A DNA stretch of 64,000 nucleotides from Chitinophaga solisilvae (GCF_009928525.1 NZ_JAABOK010000012.1:1-64000); one strand, 5' to 3'; counted from the stretch's first letter, positions 17,405 through 25,995 are shown. Numbers and translations are program-made. The notes: generated by a model not told the origin, from the letters alone.

Positions 17405-18418
17405 ATGAAAAAGGTGAATATAAAAGCGTTGGCGCAGGAGCTGAACCTGTCCTCGTCTACCGTTTCCAAAGCATTGCGCGACAGCTATGAGATCAGTGCG
17501 GCTACCAAGCAACGGGTGCTGGAGATGGCCGCCCGGCTGCAGTATACGCCTAATGCCTATGCCAGCAGCCTGCGGGGAAAGAAAAGTAAAAATATAGCCG
17601 TGATTATTCCGGAGGTGGCAGACAGTTTCTTTTCGCTTGCTATCAACGGAATAGAGGCTGCTGTGAAGGCGAAAGGGTATCATGTGCTCATTTACCTTAC
17701 CCATGAGAGTTTTGCCGCAGAATCGGCTATAATGAAGGAATTCTACAGTGGCCGGGTGGATGGTGTGCTGATGTCGGTATCCCGTGAAACAACGGACGGG
17801 CAGCATATCCGGCAGCTGATGGCACAGGATATTCCTGTGGTATTTTTTGACCGTGCCCTGGAAGAACTGCCGGTAGCGAAGGTATTGACGGATGATTATC
17901 ACAGCGGATATACCGCTGCCAGGCACCTGATACAGAACGGATGCCGGCGTATTGCCTTCCTGGGAATGTCTGAAACACTGTCTATCAGCCATCACCGCAG
18001 GGCTGGTTACCAGCATGCCCTGCAGGAATACGGGCTTGCTGCTACCCGGAAAAATATGATCTCCTGTACCGCTGACCCGGCAGTAAATTATAAACTGGTG
18101 AAGAAGCTGTTACAGCAGGCAACACCGCCGGACGGTATTGTGGCATCTATGGAAAAACTGACAACTACCGTATACCAGGTATGCCAGGCATTGCAACTTC
18201 GTATGCCCGCTGACGTTAAGCTGGTATGTTTCTCCAACCTGGAAATCGCGACTATTCTGCAGCCTTCGCTGACAACCATTACACAGCCTGCATTTGAGAT
18301 GGGGAAAACTGCAGCCGAATTACTGTTAAGGCAGCTGGAAAAGAAGCCGGTCCGGCAGGCGGAAGCAGTAGTTATTCCTTCAGAGCTGGTCATCAGGGAT
18401 TCAACAAAAAAATCCTGA
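17405..18418 (+). CDS. LacI-family transcriptional regulator
   Basis: A 337-residue repressor. It begins with the LacI helix-turn-helix (NIKALAQELNLSSSTVSKAL) and hinge region (LQYTPNAYASSLRGKKS), followed by a periplasmic-binding-like sensor domain to the end. I chose the ATG at 17405; a longer upstream frame would run through the operator and lacks homology. It faces the inositol oxygenase gene across an intergenic palindrome, so myo-inositol or glucuronate is the probable effector and autoregulation is likely. Confidence 0.93.
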   Translation: MKKVNIKALAQELNLSSSTVSKALRDSYEISAATKQRVLEMAARLQYTPNAYASSLRGKKSKNIAVIIPEVADSFFSLAINGIEAAVKAKGYHVLIYLTHESFAAESAIMKEFYSGRVDGVLMSVSRETTDGQHIRQLMAQDIPVVFFDRALEELPVAKVLTDDYHSGYTAARHLIQNGCRRIAFLGMSETLSISHHRRAGYQHALQEYGLAATRKNMISCTADPAVNYKLVKKLLQQATPPDGIVASMEKLTTTVYQVCQALQLRMPADVKLVCFSNLEIATILQPSLTTITQPAFEMGKTAAELLLRQLEKKPVRQAEAVVIPSELVIRDSTKKS

Positions 18419-18439
18419 CCTGCGGAAACAGGCCAGGAT
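18412..18439 (-). terminator. Rho-independent terminator after the 18448-19161 gene
   Basis: An 11-bp stem with one mismatch (18412-18422 with 18429-18439) and a 6-nt loop. On the minus strand it is followed by TTTTTTTG. It overlaps the end of the convergent lacI-type gene. Confidence 0.75.
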
Positions 18440-18447
18440 AAATGATT

Positions 18448-19161
18448 TTACTGTGGTACGACTTTGCCGTTTTCGTCCAGCACTTCTAATTTCGCCTGAT
18501 TGTTTTTGTCGATATAGATTTTTATTCTTGGCTTTCCTTTTTCATCCCTGATGAACAGGCCATAACTGCCGGCAACGGTTTTGCCTACAAATAAGCGCTC
18601 AGTAGGCAGCAGACCGGCATCCCGCAGTTTTTTTACTTCCGCATTCATGACAGCCTCATTTTTCAGGGCTTCGAGAGAATCGAATACATGCACGAGTTTA
18701 GCGATCGGAAAATCGTCTGAGCGGTCCCACATTTTCAGGCCATAGCTACGCTGTTTGTCTTTTCCTTCCATGTCCTGGGAATACTGCAGCTGCATAATCT
18801 GGTCATTCTTATACTGATCCACAGAGTACACCATACCGGCGCCTTCTTTCTTATCGGCGCCATATACGAGGCCCCCGCATTCATCGCCCTGATCGTTGAA
18901 GAACAACAGCCCAGCCTGCCGGCGGCGTGGAGCATTTTCCTTGCCGTCCATGGCGCCGGGATGTTGTCTTTCTGCATTGGAGAGCACCAGGCGGATGGTG
19001 CCGTCTTTTTCACGGACATTGATACGTTCCACATCAATTTCCTGGAAGCGCTGTTTAGCATAGTCAGCGCGGAAAGACATGAAAATGAAGAAGGCGAGAA
19101 CAGCAGTGAGCGTCAGCGAGTAGATTTTGAGGAAGCGGACTTCTTTTAATAACTTTTCCAT
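18448..19161 (-). CDS. Unknown single-pass membrane-anchored protein
   Basis: A 237-residue protein of unknown function when started at MEKLLKEVRFLKIYS; a 51-residue upstream extension is unlikely to be real. One transmembrane segment (about residues 12-30) is followed by a soluble part with repeated beta-strand-like units: INVREKDGTIRLVLSNAERQ, GLFIRDEKGKPRIKIYID and AKLEVLDENGKVV. The repeated pattern of a residue, Asp/Glu, Gly-Lys, then Ile/Leu suggests a small beta sheet. No catalytic motif was recognised. It stands alone, with a strong terminator. Confidence 0.7.
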   Translation of the reverse strand: MEKLLKEVRFLKIYSLTLTAVLAFFIFMSFRADYAKQRFQEIDVERINVREKDGTIRLVLSNAERQHPGAMDGKENAPRRRQAGLLFFNDQGDECGGLVYGADKKEGAGMVYSVDQYKNDQIMQLQYSQDMEGKDKQRSYGLKMWDRSDDFPIAKLVHVFDSLEALKNEAVMNAEVKKLRDAGLLPTERLFVGKTVAGSYGLFIRDEKGKPRIKIYIDKNNQAKLEVLDENGKVVPQ

Positions 19162-19414
19162 GGTTGAAATAATAAATGAGAATGTAATGTTAAGTGATAT
19201 TTTTCTAGATAATTTAATTTTTTCCCCTGCCATCTTACTGCCGGCAGGATAGCTGGAGATTTTTCTTAAAGACGATTGAAAAAAGAATTTGTGTATATTT
19301 TTTACCTGCAGCACCGGAATTGGTATACCGCCGACAAGAATCGCTTTCCGTATATGCAGAAGTTATAATACTGATCTCTGAAAAAAAATCTGCATTCTCA
19401 CCGATAATCAGCAT

Positions 19415-19422
19415 TAGTTTTG
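19415..19422 (+). promoter_or_regulatory. -7 box (TAGTTTTG) for the sigma factor gene
   Basis: TAGTTTTG fits TAnnTTTG and ends 21 nt before the ATG at 19444. It makes the TTG at 19420 an impossible start and supports the ATG. Confidence 0.55.
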
Positions 19423-19443
19423 ATATCAAACCAGTTTAATAGT

Positions 19444-20304
19444 ATGACACAACATCGGGATCACCTGTCATTTTTTTTGGAACAAAAGTCCGGATTGCAT
19501 GGATTAGCATATAAAATGACGGAGAGTGCATGTGATGCCGAGGATATTCTGAATGATGTATATCTCTCTTTTTCCATGCAGCCGCTTAACCAGATCCTGG
19601 AGCCGGAACGGTACCTGGTTCGTTCCGTGATTCACAGATGTTTTGCGGTATTAAATAAAAGAAAGGGTATTTCATATCCCGGAATTAATCTTCCTGAACC
19701 TGTTATTTATGAACGTTTTCCGGATTTACAGCAGCATGATGTCTCCTATGCGCTGTTGGTGCTGTTGCAGAAACTCAATGCCACAGAAAGGGCTGTTTTT
19801 TTACTGCGTGAAAGTTTTGATTACGATTACGATGAAATCGCTTCGTTGGTAAACATCAGCCAGGATAATTGCCGGCAGCACCTGCACCGTGCAAAGGAAA
19901 AGCTGCAAACAGGTAAAGTCAGATATAGCCCGTCCCGGCAGGACCAGGAAGAAATGACCAGGGCTTTTCTGACAGCATGTGCCACCGGAGATGTTAAATG
20001 GCTGGAAACATATCTCTCGAAGGAGATCACCATTTTTGCCGATGGTGGCGGTAAAGTCGCGGCCGCACTTAAACCTGTTGCCGGGCAGGCTGGTGTTATT
20101 GCTTACCTGACAGGCATTGCCAATAAATTCGGCAACGCCTTGTCTTACAGCATCAGAAAGGTGAATCTTGAAACAGGGGTTCTGATAGAGAATTCAATGA
20201 CCATCAGCCTTGATACAGTCATGATTCCACTGTTTGATGATAGTAACCGCATCAGCGAAATATATATGATCAGAAACCCCTGCAAGATGAAATTTGTGGT
20301 ATGA
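19444..20304 (+). CDS. ECF41-like sigma factor with SnoaL-like C-terminal domain
   Basis: A 286-residue sigma-70 family protein. Region 2 is near residues 10-75 (LAYKMTESACDAEDILNDVYLSF; ERYLVRSVIHRC) and region 4 near 105-160 (LNATERAVFLLRESFDYDYDEIASLVNISQDNCRQHLHRAKEKL). A C-terminal ~120-residue extension starts at EEMTRAFLTACATGDVKWLETYLSKEITIFADGGG, the SnoaL/NTF2-like domain typical of ECF41 sigma factors. In that group the extension replaces a separate anti-sigma factor. The usual carboxymuconolactone decarboxylase or oxidoreductase partner is not adjacent; the convergent neighbour is a cytochrome-b-like membrane protein. Confidence 0.9.
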   Translation: MTQHRDHLSFFLEQKSGLHGLAYKMTESACDAEDILNDVYLSFSMQPLNQILEPERYLVRSVIHRCFAVLNKRKGISYPGINLPEPVIYERFPDLQQHDVSYALLVLLQKLNATERAVFLLRESFDYDYDEIASLVNISQDNCRQHLHRAKEKLQTGKVRYSPSRQDQEEMTRAFLTACATGDVKWLETYLSKEITIFADGGGKVAAALKPVAGQAGVIAYLTGIANKFGNALSYSIRKVNLETGVLIENSMTISLDTVMIPLFDDSNRISEIYMIRNPCKMKFVV

Positions 20305-20313
20305 GTGCGTACA

Positions 20314-20943
20314 TTATCCCTTCCCGGAATATTTTTCTATAAATGCCCGATATTCAAAGGGGATTTCCCACCACTTGAAGTTATTGGTATGTGCTACAAT
20401 GATGAGTAAAGCAGCTGTAAGACCAGCCGCGCCTATCAGTCCGGCACTCCATCCGGACTTTGTTTTCAGGTAGTGCAGGGAGGCAATGTGCAGACTGATA
20501 GCGCAAACGCTGAGAAAGTAGTAGGGTATAAAGAATAGGTTGACGGGATATAGATTAAGTCCTGCCCCCGAAAAATAGAAATTAGTATCCAGGTGTGCCA
20601 TGAGCCGGCCTGCGATAACGGCAGAGACGTGAACGATTAAAAAGAATGAAAGATACATGCCTGAATAGATTTGTATGCTTTCGGCCATTAGTTTTCTTTG
20701 CCGGTTAAACAGTAATCTTATACCCGATACTACCTGTGTCAGCACTGCCAGCAACAGTATGGTTTCAATCACAGGGTGCCGGTACACTTTTCTTAATTTT
20801 TCCATTAAGGCTATATGTGCCGTCGGACCAGCCAGTGCAAACAGGTGGTTTAGCAAGTGAATGGAGATGAACAGAGAAAGGGTTATACCGGAAATGTAAT
20901 GCAGTTTCCTGATAGCTGATCCTGAAATAGTTAATTGTTTCAT
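20314..20943 (-). CDS. Cytochrome-b-like multi-pass membrane protein
   Basis: A 209-residue protein with about five hydrophobic segments. Histidines lie near the membrane edges of the helices: KLHYISG and SIHLLNHL in the first, FLIVHVSAVI in the third, and SLHIASLHYL in the fourth. This resembles the haem-binding four-helix membrane anchors of succinate dehydrogenase-type complexes, but no partner subunits are nearby. It is convergent with the ECF41-like sigma gene with only 9 nt between. Function is not established. Confidence 0.6.
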   Translation of the reverse strand: MKQLTISGSAIRKLHYISGITLSLFISIHLLNHLFALAGPTAHIALMEKLRKVYRHPVIETILLLAVLTQVVSGIRLLFNRQRKLMAESIQIYSGMYLSFFLIVHVSAVIAGRLMAHLDTNFYFSGAGLNLYPVNLFFIPYYFLSVCAISLHIASLHYLKTKSGWSAGLIGAAGLTAALLIIVAHTNNFKWWEIPFEYRAFIEKYSGKG

Positions 20944-21084
20944 GAGTATGCCTTTTCAGGTATAGAGAGATAAAGGCAGGTTTTGTGACAGTGATGCGAG
21001 GGAAAATCTGAAGGGCTGCCACCAGAGGTACAAGTTTAACCAGGATGCTAAATTCTAATGGTTATACAACAAAGACAGCTTCTT

Positions 21085-21342
21085 AATTTTTTGGATGGGG
21101 AACTAAAACAAATTTGACAAAATCTATTTCTGATTTTACTAAAAGAAGAACTATTAAATAATAGATGGACAAAAGGAAAGGTAGTCGAATTAACAAGAGC
21201 TTATAATGATCAAATTGTAAAAACCCAATTAAATTGAGCGTTTAACCCAGCAGCTATTGTAAGAAGAAACCCAGCAATTAAATTAGCAAGAACTTTTTTA
21301 ACAATTAATGATATTTCAAATGAATCCAAAAACAAGTTTTAA
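21085..21342 (+). pseudogene. Broken C-terminal end of a polymorphic (Rhs-type) toxin
   Basis: Two overlapping frames together read like a toxin C-terminus. One begins FFGWGTKTNLTKSISDFTKR and stops at a TAA near 21157. After a frame change the text continues NNRWTKGKVVELTRAYND and QIVKTQLN, meets a TGA where Trp would fit (about 21236), then runs AFNPAAIVRRNPAIKLARTF to a TAA at 21340-21342. No start or N-terminal delivery part is present. The DNA is far richer in AT than its neighbours, suggesting transfer. The exact toxin family was not recognised. Confidence 0.55.
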
Positions 21343-21571
21343 GATTCTAAATAGTTCTGATACCGAAATGGAGATAATACACGAGCCGGAATGTTTTACG
21401 TTCGATCTCCCAATTAAGCAGGAGGTACTTATTGAGACCAGGGCTAATTTGGAAACTGTTCAGTTAAGAATAACTATGGATGAAGGTAAAATTGTTGTTT
21501 CCATTCTGGATGAAAATAGCCCTTATAACGTTCTGTATAATGGTGAAGACATTTTTAAAAAATATCTTTAA
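21320..21571 (+). CDS. Small protein, possible orphan immunity protein
   Basis: An 83-residue acidic protein (MNPKTSFKILNSSDTEMEII...) starting inside the last codons of the broken toxin frame, with 23 nt of overlap; an upstream TTG/ATG pair at 21308 is also possible. The overlap with a toxin tail is the arrangement of toxin-immunity pairs. The sequence shows alternating short strands (VLIETRANLETVQLRITMDEG, then KIVVSILDENS) and no membrane segment. AT-rich. Function is inferred from position only. Confidence 0.45.
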   Translation: MNPKTSFKILNSSDTEMEIIHEPECFTFDLPIKQEVLIETRANLETVQLRITMDEGKIVVSILDENSPYNVLYNGEDIFKKYL

Positions 21572-21592
21572 ATATGAATCAATAATGGCTAA

Positions 21593-21682
21593 CGTTATAA
21601 GATTACTCATACTTTGCCAAATGGTAATGCGGCAAGTAGGGGATTAGACGGAACTTTCATAGGTTTTAGAGGAATAAGATGA
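21593..21682 (+). pseudogene. Second toxin C-terminal tail fragment
   Basis: A 29-codon open stretch bounded by stops encodes THTLPNGNAASRGLDGTF followed by IGFRGIR and a TGA, 9 nt before the next immunity-like gene. It has no start and looks like the last residues of another toxin cassette whose body has been lost. Confidence 0.4.
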
Positions 21683-21691
21683 TTTGATTCT

Positions 21692-21961
21692 ATGAAAAAT
21701 ATAAGAATAGAAAAAATTGGGGATGTTAATGCTGATTATCCCTATTTAGAAGTCTTTTTAAAAGATAGTACAAAGCCTTTTTTAGAGGTAGCCATCTCAG
21801 GCGATAAAGAAGTATCTTTTAAATTCTACGCTTCAGGTAAAGATATTGAAATAGCTGTAGAAGATTGGGAATATATATTATCTACTGCAAAGGACTATCT
21901 GCCTAAAGCATTGAAAAATGAGGATGATTTTCTGAATTTTACAGACGAACAGGCTAGATAA
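21692..21961 (+). CDS. Immunity-like small protein
   Basis: An 89-residue acidic protein: MKNIRIEKIGDVNADYPYLEVFLKD, then strands PFLEVAISGDKEVSFKFYAS and a helix EDWEYILSTAKDYLPKALK. This pattern is common in small immunity proteins next to Rhs or other polymorphic toxins in Bacteroidota, but I cannot name the family. It directly follows a toxin-tail fragment and is AT-rich like the rest of this island. It may protect against toxins from relatives even though the cognate toxin is gone. Confidence 0.55.
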   Translation: MKNIRIEKIGDVNADYPYLEVFLKDSTKPFLEVAISGDKEVSFKFYASGKDIEIAVEDWEYILSTAKDYLPKALKNEDDFLNFTDEQAR

Positions 21962-22064
21962 ATTTCCTGTAATGACTGATTATTCTGCCATCCACCAAGC
22001 TAGTGATGGTTACTTCCCCACTATGAGCAACTGTATTGCCTGAATTCAGGCTTTCCTGCCCCCA

Positions 22065-22102
22065 AAACAAAAAAGCCCTGATAACTTGCGTTACCAGAGC
22101 TT
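22065..22102 (-). terminator. Terminator of tRNA-Ser
   Basis: A 13-bp stem with G-U pairs (22073-22085 with 22090-22102) and a 4-nt loop, followed on the minus strand by TTTTTTGTTTT. Confidence 0.8.
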
Positions 22103-22111
22103 TAAAGCTTG

Positions 22112-22198
22112 CGGAGAAGAAGGGATTCGAACCCTTGATAGGCTTTCACCTATACACACTTTCCAGGCGTGCCAGTTCAACCACTCCTGCACTTCTCC
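22112..22198 (-). tRNA. tRNA-Ser (anticodon GGA)
   Basis: An 87-nt class II tRNA on the minus strand. The acceptor stem GGAGAAG pairs with CTTCTCC. The anticodon loop reads CTGGAAA, with the anticodon complement at 22162-22164. A long variable arm (TATAGG...CCTATC) and GGTTCGAATCC in the T arm confirm tRNA-Ser. It reads UCC and UCU codons. The 3' CCA is not encoded. The toxin/immunity remnant lies on its 3' side, the usual side for insertions at tRNA genes, though no attachment repeat was found. Confidence 0.96.
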
Positions 22199-22250
22199 GT
22201 GATTATCTCTGAAACATTGATGGAAGGGTTGAGTTTCCGTTTCAGGGTTG

Positions 22251-22258
22251 CAAAGATA
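22251..22258 (-). promoter_or_regulatory. -7 box (TATCTTTG) for tRNA-Ser
   Basis: The minus strand reads TATCTTTG, a perfect TAnnTTTG, about 50 nt before the tRNA 5' end. Confidence 0.6.
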
Positions 22259-22287
22259 ATCCTTTCATTAATATTTCCAAGAATTTT

Positions 22288-22980
22288 TTATGCTTTATCG
22301 TACATCTTCCAGATCCATCCGCCAATAACCCCGCCCACTATGGGTCCTACGATAAATACCCAGAGATGGGAAAGGGCGTCGCCACCGGCAAAAAGGGCTG
22401 GTCCGATACTGCGGGCCGGGTTTACGGATACGCCGGTAATGGGGATACCCACGATATGGATCATGGTCAGCGACAGACCGATAGCTACGCCGGCCAGCGC
22501 GCCGTTGCCGTTACTTTTGCTGGTAGCGCCATGTATAACCACCAGGAAGATGGCGGTGAACACAATCTCAAAAGTAAGGGCGGCCGCCAGGGAATATTTA
22601 TCGTTGTAGGCGTCGCCATAGCCGTTCTGTCCCAGGCCGTTGGCCGCCAGGGTATATTCGGCTCTGCCCTGGGCTATAAAGTACAGCACTGCCGCAGCAG
22701 CGATAGCGCCGGCTATCTGGGATACAATATAACCGCCTGCATCCTTACCGGAAATTTTGCCGGTAGTGAGCATGGAGATCGTAATGGCCGGATTGATATG
22801 ACATCCGGAGATGTGCCCGATAGCGTATACCATCGTAAGCACCGACAAACCGAAGGCGAAGGCAATGCCTAAAAAACCTACATGTGCACCCGCCAGTACG
22901 GCACTGCCGCAACCAATCAACACCAGCACGAACGTACCAATAAATTCAGCAAAACACTTTTGAGATAAGGAAACCTGCAT
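22288..22980 (-). CDS. aqpZ: Aquaporin, AqpZ-like water channel
   Basis: A 230-residue major intrinsic protein with six membrane segments and both half-helix motifs: INPAI in GHISGCHINPAI and NPARS in GVSVNPARSIGPAL. The selectivity-filter residues look water-type: a His in the fifth helix (MIHIVG) and the Arg after the second NPA. I chose the ATG at 22980 (MQVSLSQKCFAEF), which gives the normal N-terminus; the longer frame adds 20 unlikely residues. It is monocistronic, with the tRNA downstream. Confidence 0.95.
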   Translation of the reverse strand: MQVSLSQKCFAEFIGTFVLVLIGCGSAVLAGAHVGFLGIAFAFGLSVLTMVYAIGHISGCHINPAITISMLTTGKISGKDAGGYIVSQIAGAIAAAAVLYFIAQGRAEYTLAANGLGQNGYGDAYNDKYSLAAALTFEIVFTAIFLVVIHGATSKSNGNGALAGVAIGLSLTMIHIVGIPITGVSVNPARSIGPALFAGGDALSHLWVFIVGPIVGGVIGGWIWKMYDKA

Positions 22981-23090
22981 AGCAATGGATTTTGTGGTGA
23001 ATTGAAATATTTGTGTATCAGGGATAATAGGGGTTATCAACTACTTAGCACTCAACAACATGACCAAATAAATTTACCGTAAAATATTTG

Positions 23091-23124
23091 AAAATAAAAA
23101 AGCGGAAGACAAAGATCTTCCGCT
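23091..23124 (-). terminator. Terminator of the tatD-ansA operon
   Basis: AGCGGAAGA (23101-23109) pairs with TCTTCCGCT (23116-23124) across a 6-nt loop. On the minus strand the stem is followed by TTTTTATTTT. Confidence 0.85.
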
Positions 23125-23146
23125 GATTCATCATGGTTATACTGCT

Positions 23147-24187
23147 TCAATATGTTTCTATCGGTGTTAACTCCCCTCTCAGCGGAGTTTCTATCAGTCG
23201 TCTGGTCTCTTCCGGCGATAATCCCTGACCCAGTACAAACATCAGTTTGGTGACTGCTGCCTCAAAGGTCATATCGTGGCCGCTTACTACGCCTATGTTG
23301 GTGAGGTGCTGACTGGTTTCGTATTTACCCAGTTCCACGGAGCCGCCATCACACTGGGTGATGTCCACAATGATAGCCCCGTTGTCTATCACCTTTTTCA
23401 GGCTTTCGGTGAACCAGGACTGTGTGGTGGTGTTACCGCTGCCAAAGGTTTCCATAATAACGCCTTTCAGCCCCGGTACGCTCAGTATGGCTTCCACTGC
23501 CTTGCGGGTAATACCCGGAAACAGTTTCAGCACGGTAATGTTTGTTTCCAGCTCCTTGTGCACTTTTAACGGCGCTTCGGGCTGCGGGAGTATAAACTGG
23601 TGCTTGAATTTAATATCGATGCCTGCTTCTGCCAGCTGCGGATAATTCATGGTATAGAAGGCCTCAAATTTTTCCGCATTATATTTTTTGGAACGGTTGC
23701 CGCGGAACAGGGAGAAGTCGAAATAAATACATACTTCCGGCACCATAGAAGCCTTGCTGCCATTGGCATGGCGGGAGCAGGCTATTTCCATGGCAGTGAT
23801 AATATTTTCCTTGGCATCTGTACGGATTTTTCCGATAGGGAGCTGTGAGCCGGTCAGGATAACGGGTTTGGAGAGGTTCTCCAGCATAAAGCTCAGTGCC
23901 GACGCGGTAAATGCCATGGTATCGGAGCCATGCAGAATCACAAATCCGTCGTAGCGGTCGTACCGGTCTTCAATAATGCTGGCCAGTTCCACCCATATTT
24001 CCGGCTGCATGTCAGACGAATCAATCGGCGGATTGAACGCATATACGTAGAAGTCTATGCCCATCCGGTATAATTCCGGCAGGTTGTTTCTGATTTCATT
24101 AAAACCAATCGGACGGAGGGCTTTCGTCTTATCGTCGTAGATCATACCTACTGTACCGCCCGTGTAAATAATCAATATTTTACTCAT
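23147..24187 (-). CDS. ansA: Type I L-asparaginase
   Basis: A 346-residue cytoplasmic-type asparaginase that hydrolyses asparagine to aspartate and ammonia. The first catalytic Thr is in ILIIYTGGTVGMIYD and the second in VILHGSDTMAFTASAL, followed by the supporting Lys of IRTDAKENI. Length is normal and no signal peptide is present. It follows the TatD-like gene by 42 nt on the same strand and is closed by a strong terminator, so the two probably share a message. Confidence 0.94.
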   Translation of the reverse strand: MSKILIIYTGGTVGMIYDDKTKALRPIGFNEIRNNLPELYRMGIDFYVYAFNPPIDSSDMQPEIWVELASIIEDRYDRYDGFVILHGSDTMAFTASALSFMLENLSKPVILTGSQLPIGKIRTDAKENIITAMEIACSRHANGSKASMVPEVCIYFDFSLFRGNRSKKYNAEKFEAFYTMNYPQLAEAGIDIKFKHQFILPQPEAPLKVHKELETNITVLKLFPGITRKAVEAILSVPGLKGVIMETFGSGNTTTQSWFTESLKKVIDNGAIIVDITQCDGGSVELGKYETSQHLTNIGVVSGHDMTFEAAVTKLMFVLGQGLSPEETRRLIETPLRGELTPIETY

Positions 24188-24229
24188 TGTGCTTACTGCC
24201 AGTTGCCTGCAAAGGTATCTACTAAAAGG

Positions 24230-25000
24230 TTAGAGCATTTTGAATAATTTCTGGGCATTACTGCTTGTTATACCGGCTACTTCTTCGATTTTTAGATTTT
24301 TTATATCCGCTATCTTTTCACCTATCAGGGGGATATAGGCACTTTCGTTTCTTTTGCCGCGGTAAGGTGTTGGCGCCAGGTAGGGTGCGTCTGTTTCCAG
24401 TACAATATTTTCCAGCGGAATATGTTCCAGCAGCTGGTCCAGCCCCGATTTTTTAAAGGTGACCACGCCTCCTATGCCCAGGTAAAAGCCCAGGTCTATG
24501 ATTTCCCTGGCTTCTTCCAGCGTGCCGGAGAAGCAATGGAATACGCCGCTGAGCCCTCCGTCCTGCAGGGCTTTTACTTCGTTTATGCATTCCCGTGTAG
24601 CCTCCCGGCTGTGGATGGAAACAGGCAGCTTATACTCTTTGGCCAGCTGCAGCTGTACCCTGAAGGCATGCAGCTGTTGTTCGGTAAGGCTTTTATCCCA
24701 GTAGAAGTCCAGCCCTATTTCCCCGATAGCCCTGAACGGACGTTGTTTCAGCCAGTCTTTGATCAGCCGCAGCTGCGGTTCCACTTCTTTCCGCACATAA
24801 CACGGATGCAGCCCCATCATGGCAAAACAGTTTTCAGGCCATGCCGCTTCCAGCATGAGCATCCCGTTGATGGAAGATTCATCTATATTAGGCAGCAGCA
24901 GCCTGGTCACCCCCGCATCTATAGCGCGTTGGATCATGGCCTGCTGGTCAGTCAGAAACTCATCCGAATATAAATGTGCATGCGTATCGATCCAGAACAT
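24230..25000 (-). CDS. TatD-family metal-dependent hydrolase
   Basis: A 256-residue TIM-barrel amidohydrolase of the TatD DNase family. Metal ligands are visible as HAHL in WIDTHAHLYSD, Glu in AIGEIGLDFYWDK, His in PVSIHSREA, His in GVFHCFSG and Asp in LETDAPYLAP. TatD enzymes act as 3'-5' exonucleases in DNA repair or quality control. It is the first gene of a two-gene operon with ansA. Confidence 0.94.
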   Translation of the reverse strand: MFWIDTHAHLYSDEFLTDQQAMIQRAIDAGVTRLLLPNIDESSINGMLMLEAAWPENCFAMMGLHPCYVRKEVEPQLRLIKDWLKQRPFRAIGEIGLDFYWDKSLTEQQLHAFRVQLQLAKEYKLPVSIHSREATRECINEVKALQDGGLSGVFHCFSGTLEEAREIIDLGFYLGIGGVVTFKKSGLDQLLEHIPLENIVLETDAPYLAPTPYRGKRNESAYIPLIGEKIADIKNLKIEEVAGITSSNAQKLFKML

Positions 25001-25098
25001 GATAATTTATTTATTAAATTCCTATTTTTTTTAATGTTTAATGCCTACCTTTAGCGATACAAAGAAAGCCTGAAAAACCTAATTTAAAAAACTATACT

Positions 25099-25995
25099 AT
25101 GAAAAGCTATTTCAGTACAAATCGTGTGCTGGCATGGACCATCGCAGCAGTTGCCATCGCAACTATTTTCTTTGCCTGTAAGAAAGAAGTGACCACCGAT
25201 ACAGCAGGGGCCAATGAAAACGATAATAACACCCTCCTGGTGGCCTCGCATGAAACACAGATTAACGCTATCTACGGTGATATGTTCACGTCAATGGCCA
25301 TCATAGCCAAAAGTCAGGGGCAGGTGATTACCGGCAGACAGGCATCTTTCACGGAAGATTATGCCAATCAGCTGGCATGCCCGTCTGTTATCATCAGCAG
25401 TACCGATGTTAACGTGTGGCCCAAGCGCATCTCCGTAGACTATGGCGATGCCTGCAAGGATAATTTCGGCGTTACCCGCAGCGGTAAGCTGATTATCTAC
25501 ATGTCCGGCAGGCTGTTCGCGCCCAACGCCCGTATAGGCATCCACACCGAGAACTACAAATACAACGGTATCCCTGTATCCGGCAAGGATTCTATCTACG
25601 ATATCACCCTGGATCTCACCTCCGGCGTTCAATACACCACCGAAATCACCGGCGGTAAAGTAAGCTATGGAGACTCCCTCATCGTAGGCTACAACAGCAA
25701 AAAAACAGTGAAACAGGTACAGGGAATAGGCTCACCTACCCCTGATGATGATACTTACAACATCACCGGCAGCGCTTCCCTCAGCTACGAAAAAGGCGGA
25801 CCCGCCGGTTCTGCTACCATCGCCACCCTCAGCCCCCTCCTGAAAGCCGCCGCCTGCGCCTGGATCAGCCAGGGCCAGCTGAAAGTCGAATTTAACAGCA
25901 TCAGCGCTGTAATAGACTACGGTAATGGCGTGTGCGATAATAAGGCGACGATTGTGGTGAATAGCGATAAGGTGAAAGAAATCAGTTTGAAATAA
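25099..25995 (+). CDS. Unknown secreted lipoprotein
   Basis: A 298-residue protein with a lipoprotein signal peptide: hydrophobic WTIAAVAIATIFFAC with the lipidated Cys at about residue 27, followed by KKE. The mature part is rich in Thr, Ser, Gly and Asp with alternating strands (RSGKLIIYMSGRLF; YDITLDLTSGVQYTTEITGG), suggesting a beta-rich fold. No enzyme motif was seen. Its TAA stop (25993-25995) is the first three bases of LIR-4. Confidence 0.75.
   Translation: MKSYFSTNRVLAWTIAAVAIATIFFACKKEVTTDTAGANENDNNTLLVASHETQINAIYGDMFTSMAIIAKSQGQVITGRQASFTEDYANQLACPSVIISSTDVNVWPKRISVDYGDACKDNFGVTRSGKLIIYMSGRLFAPNARIGIHTENYKYNGIPVSGKDSIYDITLDLTSGVQYTTEITGGKVSYGDSLIVGYNSKKTVKQVQGIGSPTPDDDTYNITGSASLSYEKGGPAGSATIATLSPLLKAAACAWISQGQLKVEFNSISAVIDYGNGVCDNKATIVVNSDKVKEISLK

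Noticed and set aside
22000..22260. tRNA-Ser as an integration site with attachment repeats
   Set aside because: No repeat of the tRNA 3' end was found within the AT-rich island or beyond it, and no integrase gene is present.
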